DNA of 64,000 bases from Oikopleura dioica (Eukaryota > Chordata > Appendicularia > Copelata > Oikopleuridae). Shown piece after piece: positions 52,549 to 63,338 of the stretch. The stretch spans positions 13,710,501-13,774,500 of the forward strand of contig OU015568.1 of assembly GCA_907165135.1 (NCBI GenBank), read 5' to 3'. Below the pieces are notes generated by a model. That model was given only the letters and a program-made list of their open reading frames with translations. It was not told the DNA's origin and did no database searches. Every line of letters begins with the position of its first letter. Position 1 is the first letter of the stretch. The position numbers and the translations under genes were made by a program.

Positions 52549-54960
52549 CCATCATTGCTACGAATTTAGCACCGGTAACGTTTGTCAACGTTTATTCTTA
52601 GGGGTTGAGAATACTTGCTATTTTCCGCGGTTGTTAGGTTGATCGAGTTGGTTTCGTTTTCGTCGTCATCTAAATGAAGGTTATTTTCTGTGTGTAAAAA
52701 AATTTTTGGGGGGTCTACGGGGTGCATAAACGTCGACTGTTCCATCATTGCTACGAATCTAGCACCGGTAACGTTTGTCAACGTTTATTTTTAGGGGGTG
52801 AGAATACTTGCTATTTTCCGCGGTTGTTAGGTTGATTGAATTGGTTTCGTTTTCGTCGTCATCTAAATGAAGGTAATTTTCTGTGTGTAAAAAAATTTTT
52901 GGGGGCTCACGGGAGACATAAACGTCGACTGTTCCATCATTGCTACGAATTTAGCACCGGTAACGTTTGTCAACGTTTATTTTTAGGGGTTGAGAATACT
53001 TGCTATTTTCCGCGGTTGTTAGGTTGATCGAGTTGGTTTCGTTTTCGTCGTCATCTAAATGAAGGTTATTTTCTGGGTGTAAAAAAATATTTGGGGGCTC
53101 TACGGGGTGCATAAACGTCGACTGTTCCATCATTGCTACGAATCTAGCACCGGTAACGTTTGTCAACATTTATTTTTAAGGGGTGAGAATACTTGCTTTT
53201 TCCGCGGTCGATTGGTCGATGAAGCTGGTTTTATTTTCGTCGTTTTCTAAATGAAGGTTATTTTCGGTGTGTCTATGAATTTTGGGGGCTCACGGGGTAC
53301 ATAAACGTCGACTGTTCCATCATTGCTACGAATCTAGCACCGGTAACGTTTGTCAACGTTTATTATTAGGGGGTGAGAATACTTGCTTTTTCCGCGGTCG
53401 ATTGGTCGATGAAGCTGGTTTTATTTTCGTCGTTTTCTAAATAAAGGTTATTTTCTGTTATATGAATTTATGGGGCTCTACGGGGTACATAAACGTCGAC
53501 TGTTCCATCATTGCTACGAATCTAGCACCGGTAACGTTTGCCAACGTTTATTTTTAGGGGGTGAGAATACTTGCTTTTTCCGCGGTCGATTGGTCGATGA
53601 AGCTGGTTTTATTTTCGTCGTTTTCTAAATGAAGGTTATTTTCGGTGTGTTTATGAATTTTGGGGGCTCACGGGGTACATAAACGTCGACTGTTCCATCA
53701 TTGCTACGAATCTAGCACCGGTAACGTTTGTCAACGTTTATTTTTAGGGGGTTTGAGAATACTTGCTTTTTCCGCGGTCGATTGGTCGATGAAGCTGGTT
53801 TTATTTTCGTCGTTTTCTAAATGAAGGTTATTTTCGGTGTGTTTATGAATTTTGGGGGCTCACGGGGTACATAAACGTCGACTGTTCCATCATTGCTACG
53901 AATCTAGCACCGGTAACGTTTGCCAACGTTTATTTTTAGGGGGTGAGAATACTTGCTTTTTCCGCGGTCGATTGGTCGATGAAGCTGGTTTTATTTTCGT
54001 CGTTTTCTAAATGAAGGTTATTTTCGGTGTGTTTATGAATTTTGGGGGCTCACGGGGTACATAAACGTCGACTGTTCCATCATTGCTACGAATCTAGCAC
54101 CGGTAACGTTTGTCAACGTTTATTTTTAGGGGGTTTGAGAATACTTGCTTTTTCCGCGGTCGTTTGGTCGATGGAGCTGGTTTCGTTTTCGTCGTTTTCT
54201 AAATGATGGTTATTTTCGGTCTGTTTGTGAATTTTGGGGGCTCACGGGGTACATAAACGTCGACTGTTCCATCATTGCTACGAATCTAGCACCGGTGACG
54301 TTTGTCACTGTTTATTTTTAGGGGGTGAGAATACTTGCTTTTTTCGCGATCGATTGGTCGATGAAGCTGGTTTCGTTTCCGTCGTTTTCTAAATGAAGGT
54401 TATTTTCGGTGTGTTTATGAATTTTGGGGGCTCACGGGGTACATAAACGTCGATTGTTCCATCATTGCTACGAATTTAGCACCGGTAACGTTTGTCAACG
54501 TTTATTTTTAGGGGTTGAGAATAGTTGCTATTTTCCGCGGTTGTTTGGTTGATCGAGTTGGTTTCGTTTTCGTCGTCATCTAAATGAAGGTTATTTTCTG
54601 TGTGTAAAAAAATTTTTGGAACTCAACGGGGTGCATAAACGTCGACTGTTCCATCATTGCTACGAATCTAGCACCGGTAACGTTTGTCAACGTTTATTTT
54701 AAGGGGTTCAGAATACTTGCTATTTTCCGCGGTTGTTTGGTTGATGGAGCTTGTTTGTTGTTGTCGTCATTTAAATGAAGGTTACTTTTCTGGGATATAA
54801 AATTTTTGGGGGCTCTACGGGTTGCATAAACGTCGACTGTTCCATCATTGCTACGAAACTAGCACCGGTAACGTTTGTCAACGTTTATTTTAAGGGGGTT
54901 AGAATACTTGCTATTTTCCGCGGTTTTTTGGTTGATTGAGCTGGTTTGTTGCTAGGTTAA
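52549..54960. repeat. Satellite array of about 190-bp units, right block
   Basis: The same unit as 48411-51150, about 12 copies, more regular between 53100 and 54300 and more diverged at the right end (54700-54960). Followed by a short inverted repeat at about 55034-55224. Confidence 0.9.
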
Positions 54961-56989
54961 TTTATTTAATGAAGCCTAGTTGGCGAAAGAATGAGAAGTG
55001 CAAGAAGAAATATCATCGAAAATTCATGAGAGCAATTCGAAAATCGTTAAGGATATCCCTTCAATCGTTGGATAAAAAAGACAAGTTATGAGGGACCAGG
55101 GCGGACAAAGATCATTTGAAAATATTTTTCCATAAAAGATTTTTTCTGTCCTCGGCATCCCTTTTTTCTTATCTGATTTTTTAATCCAAGGATTGAAGGG
55201 ACACCCTTAACAATTTTCAAATAACTTCAGTCGAGCCATCTTTTGAAACAAGAAAACAAGGAAAAGTCAGAGGGTTTTCGCCCCGATATGAGGATCTTTA
55301 TTAGCCGCGATGTTGGAAATTTTATTGGCCGCTAAAAGTTGTGTATTTATCCTTTATTGTGGCTCATTATACCGCGCTATTACAAGCGTTTTACGCGAAG
55401 AGGAGGAAAGCGTGTGCAAGCAGGTGCATGCGCTCGCCGCCTGAAAAAGGGATCATCAAATCAAAACGCCGCGCCAAAATCAAAGTGGCGAGTTTGAGCA
55501 CTTTCCGAGAATAACTGCGTTTTGAAAAAGAGGTAGACAAGTTCAAGGGCGTTATTAGGTCGGAAGAATATACAAAAACCAAGGCGATCATTCTGAGAAT
55601 ATGATGAAAAAGAACATGAAAAATTTTTACAGCTTCTCTTCACTATAAGACCACCCATAAATAAGACTAGAAAGTCAAAAAGGAAACATCAAAATTAAAC
55701 TATGTTCTAAACATGAAAAGCCCCAACATTGAGCAGAATCATTATTTTTTAGACAATCTCAGCGGTAGTGCTCAATTGACCTTATTTTAGCAGAGAAAAA
55801 AATTTATCTCCTTTCCTGAAATTCTTGTAAATCGAATCTCTCTTCCAGCAGACAACTAGCAGTAGCTTATTAATAGTAGTATCAGTAGAGTTCCGCTACT
55901 GTAACGATCTTCGAATCGTGACGCTTTCGATTATCCTCTCTGCTGCTAAAAGAACAAAGTTCATTTTTTTCGTTCTCTCACAGAATTCGTCATAGTTTCG
56001 TAATGACTCATCGGCTCATTCGAAATTCGCGGAAACTGGGAAGGGTCTTTTTTCGTTAAAACCGTCTGATAGACTTCTGCGGAAGCCCTAGAGCAGCCGG
56101 CCAATCACCGGCCGCTCATTCGTCGACCGCATGTGACCCGACGAAATTTATTAATTTCTCTAGCTGACTCTACCTGTCATAAACTGTAACCAAGGTACTG
56201 TTAGCAAAATGGCTCTGTCTCTCGGTAATGGCCAGAAAAAAGTTGACATGGTCGAATTTTGGATTTTTTTTTTCTTAAAAATGAGCTAAATCAGAGGAAG
56301 TTCTAGCGGATGTGTGATTGGCTGAATTAGGTACAAAATCGCCCCATACTTTTTGGCAATAAATAAGAGAGGTAAACCTACTGGGGAAGAATTGGGGAAG
56401 GGGAGGAAGAGGAAAAGTGGGCGTTTTTCGGATTCTGCGCGAAAATAGCCCTTTACGCGCACTTCGGATTTCGTGACGATTTCGAGCATTTCTGATCGAA
56501 TTTTAGGGTCTTTTGGAGAGTGAAGATTGGTTTCCAAAGGCTTGGATCTTGATATCTTAGGGTTCTTTATTTGAAAGAAATTATTTCCCAAGTTAGATTT
56601 TAGGGCGAAATAGTGCGAACTTTCGCCGAGTTTTTCGACTGAGATTTTTAACCCCTCGAGTCTAAGTCGACACTTTCAAGGAAGAGCTTATTTTGATTGA
56701 CTAAAAATTCTTCATTTTCAAATGATTGCTATTTAATGTTATTTATACTGTTTATCGAATTAATATTTTTAGGAAAACTTAGGCAATCAACTTGTTCTCG
56801 TTTCAATCTAATTTGTTCTCGACGCCCACGCGTTTCAGTCCGAAAAGCGACGTTTAGAATAAAGCGACGCCTGGAATAATACGCCGTTCAGAATAGTGTT
56901 ATAATCGTCGCTTTGTGTAAAACGTCGTGCATCCATATTGTTTGGCGCAGCTATATGACAACCAAAGCAAAATTTGTAACTTCCGGGAT

Positions 56990-57960
56990 TCTTGTGACAG
57001 CACACCTTGCACAGCCAGCAACCATCTTTGAGCCACCAACCCGAGGATAGTTTCTTTGGAATCCAGGCTTATGCTTGAACCTGCTGCTGGATTTCAGGAC
57101 GCTCGTATATCAGCGCTTGTCGACTTTCTGCCAGTACAGATCTTCAATACCTCTTGCTCGTTTAGCTTCCATCACCCTTTGGAGATTCGGGTTCTTCTGG
57201 AATTTCTTCCTCTGGTTCTTTTTCCTCGTCGCTATCACTTGATTCTTGAATTTCCCCGGATTCGTAATCTTCCTGGCAAGCGACACTATCCGCATTTTTA
57301 TAAGCATTCTCTTTGATTCTCTCTTCGAGAGCATCTTCCATTGGCAACGGTTGGTCCTTATCGAGATCCAAGCCCGGGTGAGACTCTTAAATTGACTTCA
57401 TGAAATCTTGCACCTGGAAGAACTGCATCTCGTCATCAGTCATGACAGGAACCTGAGACATCGCGTTTATGTATTTTAGCAAAGCGGGACCTCTCGCGAG
57501 CTCTTTGCCCTGTCGGATTCGCTCAAGGAATTCTTTTATGCGATCACGAATGGCATACTTTGTCTTTCTTCGCTCCATGCGCTCTTTTTAACGAGAATCA
57601 TCTTCCTCAGCTTTCATGATATAAAAGAAGTACGGATCAGCTGGAGCTGCTTCCCCACAGCTTCGCCAAACAGTTCAGTCTAGTTGATTTATTCACAGAA
57701 TCACATGGATACCTAGAGCATTGCCACTCATCAAGCGACCATTCGGTCAGCTTCTTTGCTGTACGATTCGTCTTTGTTTTCTTGAAGAAACCATCTTTCA
57801 ATTTCTCCGCTTGTGAAGTAATCAGGCCTCTGTGATGCATGGTGCAGACATTGACAGCGACTTTCTTGAATGAGGCGGCTTCTTTATTTGCAATCATCAT
57901 GATTCCACGCGAAGCTGGATAATAGGTACTAAAATAAATTCTTCCCGAGGCCCACAATTA
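56990..57960 (-). pseudogene. Decayed captured coding segment with RanBP2-type zinc finger
   Basis: Near-continuous minus-strand coding-like sequence broken by in-frame TAA codons. From upstream: basic stretch KKTKTNRTAKKLTEWSLDEW, then after breaks MERRKTKYAIRDRIKEFLER and YINAMSQVPVMTDDEMQFFQ, an acidic segment ESGEIQESSDSDEEKEPEEE, and in another frame CWLCKVCCHKNPGSYKFCFG followed by C, with the W-x-C-x2-C-x10-C-x2-C spacing of a RanBP2 zinc finger. Codon-like composition stands out from the surrounding satellite. The origin is probably a host RNA-binding or ubiquitin-binding protein gene; I cannot name it. Confidence 0.45.
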
Positions 57961-58365
57961 TAAAGGGTTCAATATACTTCCCTGGGCTCACTAAGTAAAC
58001 GGGTTTCAGATTCTCGAAATGAATCGAGCGCCCATGGCAAACTTGCTCTTCGTTTTTTTTCCAGAAGTGCTATTTGGATTTTCTAGAAGTGCCAAGAACA
58101 AAATTCAACTGGTTCGCCGATTTCGAGTTCAACAGAGTTCGTACAATTCATTTTGAGAATCTGAAACCCGTTTACTTAGTGAGCCCAGGGAAGAATATTG
58201 AACCCGTTATAATTGTGGGCCTCGGGAAGAATTTTCCCTTTATAATATTGGGCCCCCTTTTTGATTACGAATGTAAATAATTAATGGAGATTCCTTTATC
58301 TTGTTTCATTTTGGGTAAAAGTGATAACCTTACCCTTATGCTTATCGGCGCGGGTGCGCGTCAGT

Positions 58366-59400
58366 AGCTACGGTTTGGGGGCAGAGTTGCAAATTTTGTG
58401 AGCTAGCTGAGCTGAGCTATCTGAGCTAGCTGAGCTACAGCTCAGCTCAGCTCAGCTCAGCAATTTTGAGGTTAGTGTCAGCTCAGCTCAATTTTTCTGA
58501 AGAAAACTAGCTCAGCTCAGCTCAATAGATTTTCGAAAAGAGCCAGCTCAGCTCAGCTAGCTCAATTTTAACCTCAGCTCAGCTAGCTCAGCTCAGCTCA
58601 GTCTACTGAGCTGACAAAGATCGAACCACTTTTGATTGGTCTTATTTTCAAAAACTTACACGTATTTTCTATTGCGGCTTTCCTGTTGGTCAATTTTAGA
58701 TAGAAATAATTCGAGTTTTCTTTGAAGCAAGAGAGAAATAAGATAAAAAATAGCTTCTTATAAAAAAAATAATAAGGTACAGATGGTAAATATGTGATTG
58801 CGAATGTGAGAGACTGGTCTAGGGGTGTGCGAGGGCAGGGGCTCCCTGTCCGTCTACTCTAGAAGGTTGAAACATTGGCTCACCCACATAAATGATACCA
58901 CTGTATCATATATTGGAGGATTCCTTATTGTTAAATTACAGAATAAATTTTTTATGTCAAAAAGTGCGATGTTGCGAGTGAGATGCTGGTCTAGGGGTGT
59001 GTGAGGGCAGGCGCTCCCCTGTCCATCTACTCTAGAAGGTTGAAATTCGCTGCAATACATTTTGTTGACATTTTTTGTAGTAAATAAAAATCAGCTTTCT
59101 CAGCTCAGCTCAGCTAGCTCAGCTCAGCTAGCTCAGCTTAAAAAAATGGTCAGCTCAGCTCAGCTAGCTCAGTTTGAGAAATCATCAGCTCAGCTCAAAA
59201 ATTTTCAAATATGCCCCAGCTCAGCTCAGCTCAGCTCAATTTTTTTGAAAAAATTCAGCTCAGCTCAGCTCAGTTGTTCTTAAAGGGGGCCAGCTCAGCT
59301 CAGCTCAGCTCAATTTCGACCTCAGCTCAGCTAGCTCAGCTCAGAAAAAATTTTCAAAAATTTGCAACTCTGTTTGGGGGGTTTGCGTCAATTGCTACGG
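58366..59400. repeat. AGCTC pentamer arrays in an inverted-repeat frame
   Basis: Two clusters (58395-58615 and 59090-59345) of tandem AGCTC/GAGCT with occasional AGCTAGCT. Framed by inverted CAGAGTTGCAAATTTT near 58380 and 59370. Between them a segment of about 75 bp (GGTCTAGGGGTGTGYGAGGG, TCTACTCTAGAAGGTTGAAA) occurs twice, near 58810 and 58985. GCGTCAATAGCTACGG repeats flank the right side. Confidence 0.8.
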
Positions 59401-59570
59401 TTGCGTCAATAGCTACGGTGCGTCAATAGCTACGGTTAAAAATGAGTCATAGAGAGCATGGAAATTGACAGACAGCTTAGGGTGGGCATCAACCTAGGTC
59501 GGGTCTGCCGGTAAATTAGAAAATTACAAGAATCTGAAGCTATCTAGGTCTGTTTGAAAGATAATGTGGT

Positions 59571-59963
59571 CGTTTAAGGGGGGGGTCGACGAGAATTTTT
59601 TCAGGGGTGATCGTAATTTCTCATGTACACATAGTCTGGATATGAAACTTATATTTTTGGAATTGTCAGATCCTCCCGAATCCGTTAAGCCCAAAAACAT
59701 TTGATAAAAATGAGATTTAGGGGGTGAAATTATGAAAAATGTAAAAAGAATGGCCATTTTTGGTGCATTTTCGCGAAAATGCCCCTACTTTGAGGGGATT
59801 TTTGACCGATTTTTTCTGGCGAAAATTTTTTCTAGTTTTCGCTGCCTGATTTTTTCAACCCTTTTCTATCCACCAGTATACTCAGATTTTCCCTATCTTA
59901 TCCGGTTTTCCCGCATTTTTGGTCACGGAAATCCCGATTCTCGTCGACCCCCCCTTAACGCTT
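59571..59963. repeat. Short foldback element
   Basis: GGGGGGGTCGACGAGAAT on the left and its inverse ATTCTCGTCGACCCCCCC on the right, about 390 bp apart. Confidence 0.55.
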
Positions 59964-62219
59964 ACAAAAATGATACGTAAGAAAAATAAAGCCTCAGAAC
60001 GATCGATCACGCGTCCGAATGGCGGACAACTTTCCTGTCCTTTATCGGCGGCTGTGGAGCACGACGGAATTTCGGATCTCGCGCGGATCAAATAGGTTTG
60101 GGACAAATAAGGACTGATAAGTTGGAAACAAATCATTCATGAAATGATCGATGGCTCCCTTTTTCTACTCCTTGTCTTCATCCCCCGCCGGAAGTTGAAA
60201 AAGAAAGAATCAGTAAAAGAACAAAATAATCGAATTAGAAAATCCGTTATTTTTAATTTGCATATTTTGACCGTGGAGAGCATAAAGAACGAAAAAGTTT
60301 GGTATTGCATTTCCAAAAATTGGTAATGGATTACCAAAATTGGTAATGCATTACCAATTGGTAATTTAGACGAGCGTTCCCCATCAAGAGGGCATAAAAG
60401 AGTCGGTTGAAATGTAAAGGTCTAGCGAGCAGATGGACGGGGATGAATATTTTACGCCAACTGAAATTGAGAAAAATGGAGTTAGGGCCCTGCAAATTCG
60501 ATTAAAGCTGACTCGAACTTGAAGACGCTTTCTGCCAACAAAATTAAAACAGATTACCTTTCTGACAGCTAGTTTCGCTCGAAATTCCACAAGGGGTTAA
60601 GTCCCTCTAATGGCCCTTTTGCCGATAACTTTTGTTGTGTACAAATGGTCGAGTTGTGTACTCTTCCGATAACGCGAAATAGAAAAAAACTGATAAAGGA
60701 GCTCAAGGCCAGCCGGAGACGGAGCGACGCGATTTTTGAATTTTGTCGTTTTGGCGGAAATTTGGACAAGATTAAAACTCAAATTCCAGATACAAGAACA
60801 AGCACACACACAGTAAGCAGTTTTGGTAATGTAGAGTGGGCTGTATCTACAAATTCTAGTCTTGGCATTTAGAATAAAATGATTTGGGTGGGTAACTTTT
60901 ATGGTTGGTATTCCGAACTTGATTTAATTTTATCAGCTGACCCGAATAAATATCACGTGATATTACGACGTCATCAGATAGAACTCGTCAAGCAGGTCAA
61001 TTTGATACCCGAATCTACTCCGGGAAACGACAGGAACTTATCGTATACACATTTTAAAGCTCTGACTTTACCGGAATTGACCCTTATTTGACCAAAATTT
61101 TTCAATTTTCATGATTTCTCAGATTCTCAAAGTATTTACCCGGAAGGGAACGGAGGTATTTGAGGGCTCAAAATGATCAGCGCAACGAGCTCTATCAGAT
61201 AAGCTCAAAAAACAAAGCGTACAGAAAAATTATTTGAAAAGTGACCCACCCTAATAGTGATACCTCGAAAAAAACAATTTTCCCGAAAAATCCTATGGTA
61301 ATTCAGAAAAAATAAAAAATGATTCTTTTCGAAATTAAGAATTCTAAAAATGATGGAACTGGTCAGGCTTGACGCAGTTTGGCAGCGCTTTGCCTCTGCA
61401 GAATGCGAGTTTTTTGAAGTTGTCAAGCTCATCAATGACAAACAATCCTACGGGCCATCTTTGCTCTAGTGCATGTCCGAAATTTCAAAATAAGCTTGTG
61501 TTCGCGCATTTATCGAAAAGTTCCTTTACTACAGTCACTGCGGAGCTGGAAAAACCAGTCGTCGAGTTTTCGTGGCACTCTTTTGCAGTCCAACTTAGTT
61601 CTGCTTCGTTGTGTTCTGGCAGCGTGACGTGTATCATTTACCATGAAGTTTTACTCTTGATGGAGAAAGTCCCTGGCACTCTTCCCCGTTTCCCGCGCAA
61701 TTCAATCTCGTGGGATTCTAGAAATTTTGTCAAGCCCATGTTTAGCTCTTTCTCGAATCTCGAAATTATGTACGGAAGAAAAATGTCCGCTGATCGACAA
61801 GTTTTAGATCTGTTCTCACAAACTAACCACAAAATCTTCATTCAAAATAAGTGCCAAACTTTCTCGTTCAATTCAACTCAACCAATTCGGCAACATCTGA
61901 CTTTCAAACATTCTTGCTTCTTTACTATCACCCGAAAAACTGCGACTGCTTCTCGGTGCGGAACCTGGCACCGACAGGGCGAAACGATGCCTGTTTGACA
62001 GGTAGACTACGTGGTACTCCTAATATTCGAGCGGCTGTTCATGCACTCTTAGCATCTCCGTTATGTTTCCACTTCTTGATCAAATAAAACGATGGCCTCC
62101 GGTTTCTGAGCGTACTCAATAACATCCGATGGCCATTTTTATAAGACTTTTGCGGAAACTGCTCAATGGGAGTGATGTTCCATCGGAACTTATTGGTGTG
62201 GAGAATAATTCGTTTGCGA

Positions 62220-62720
62220 TCGTTGGAGCCCTTCGTAGTATGGAAAAATGTTTCGGTAAAAGCGACCGAAATATAAATCACTTTCAAGGGGTCAAATATG
62301 ATAAATATTTCGGCAGGCAGCCAAAAGAATTCTACAAATAAGGCTCGTTTCACGGAAAAATATTTCGGTACGGGCCGAAAGAAAAATCAGAATTTGATGT
62401 CTTTTGAGCAATAAAGTTTCGGTAGGTTTTTCCACTATCATCCTGATTTGCGCTGGTATAAGCATTCAATGAGTGTGCCTTATCAATTTTCACCTCAAAA
62501 ATCTCGAGTTATTTTCTGCTCTCTTAATCAGAAGATCATCTCTGGCTTCATTCTTCATTTCGCAAAAATAAAGGAGGCCGATGATAAAAAAAATGAAATC
62601 GTAATATTTGCTAAAATAAAGGTTAGGGTTAGGGGCCACCTGCAAAAATGACGGAACAAATTACCCAAGGGGGATAGGCTACGGTTAGTTAGGGTTACTG
62701 AAGGTAATGAGAGTATAGAA
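62220..62720. repeat. Partial inverted copy of the TTTCGGC hairpin family
   Basis: Shares TTTCGGTA/GCCGAAA hairpins, AGGTTAGGGTTAGGGGCCAC, TGACGGAACAAATTACCC and GGGGGATAGGCTA with 3060-3660 in opposite orientation. Links this element to the one at the left of the window. Confidence 0.65.
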
Positions 62721-62849
62721 AGAGAAAACGCAGACACCAAACCAACATCACACGAGTTAGAATGGGCCTCCCGGCCCCGCAAACCCTTACCTTTATACAA
62801 AATTTGTTCTGATTTTATAGCCTTATTTTATCATTCTTTCCGCGGAAAA

Positions 62850-63130
62850 AGCTCTAACCTGAAACCGCGGAAAAATTAAGAACTGGCACAGTAAAGCAGT
62901 TCCAACCAGAAACAGCGGAAAAATTAAGAATTAGCACAGTAAAGCAGCTCCAACCAGAAACCGCGGAAAAATTAAGAACTGGCATACAGAAGCAGCTCCA
63001 ACCAGAAACCGTGGAAAAAATTAAGAAATGGCATAGTAAAGCAGCTCCAATCAGAAACCGCGGAAAAAATAATAACCGAAGTATGAGAGAAAATCCAATC
63101 AGAAAACACAAAATAATAAACGACGAATAT
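62850..63130. repeat. Right subterminal tandem repeats of the giant element
   Basis: About five copies of a 55-58-bp unit with CAGCTCCAACCAGAAACCGC and GGAAAAATTAAGAACTGGCA; CCGCGG is shared with the left-side array. Confidence 0.75.
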
Positions 63131-63338
63131 AAAGAGTCGGTCCAAGGGGGATCAACCAAATAAATAAAAATATACCTATTTGAAGGGACTCCATATACAT
63201 CTCACGAAAAAAATAAAAAATTGCCTACGGAAAGGTACATCAGAGAAAAAAAAGTTCCTCCACTTTAGAAACGAAAAACAGAACTAACTCCAAAAAAAAT
63301 GCTCCAACTCAACCTAACTCCAGATTTTGACCTGAGCC

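Larger units (their letters stand above)
47717..63338. mobile_element. 15.6-kb giant inverted-repeat element inside a polycystin coding exon
   Basis: Left end GGCTCAGGTCAATATTCGG; right end inverted, GGCTCAGGTCAAAATCTGG. Similarity continues inward (TTGGAGCATTTTTTTTGGAG, TTCTAAAGTGGAGGAAC) for about 100 bp, then both sides have tandem repeats with CCGCGG. Flanked by the 9-bp repeat GAAATATCA at 47708-47716 and 63339-63347. Content: satellite, nested foldbacks, pentamer arrays and a decayed coding segment. Stretches at about 55225-56990 and 59964-62219 hold nothing I can name. No transposase recognised. Confidence 0.8.

Noticed and set aside
49136-53169. Repeated minus-strand frames of about 71 codons starting MTNVTGARFVAM in the satellite
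   Set aside because: Each matches one satellite unit; similarity follows from recent unit duplication, and frames are lost in other units.
59062-59429. Frames rich in SSAQL
   Set aside because: Translation of AGCTC pentamers, low-complexity artefact.
61369-61998. Plus-strand frame of about 209 codons inside the giant element
   Set aside because: No domain, unusual Ser/Phe-rich composition, no splice context; the opposite strand is also partly open. May be a fragment of an old transposon gene but cannot be supported.
63314-63338. CAG|GT at the right edge of the giant element as a normal splice donor, with TTTACTCAG at 47697 as acceptor
   Set aside because: Joining these sites shifts the frame and meets a stop within a few codons, whereas removal of the element with one 9-bp copy keeps the frame open.
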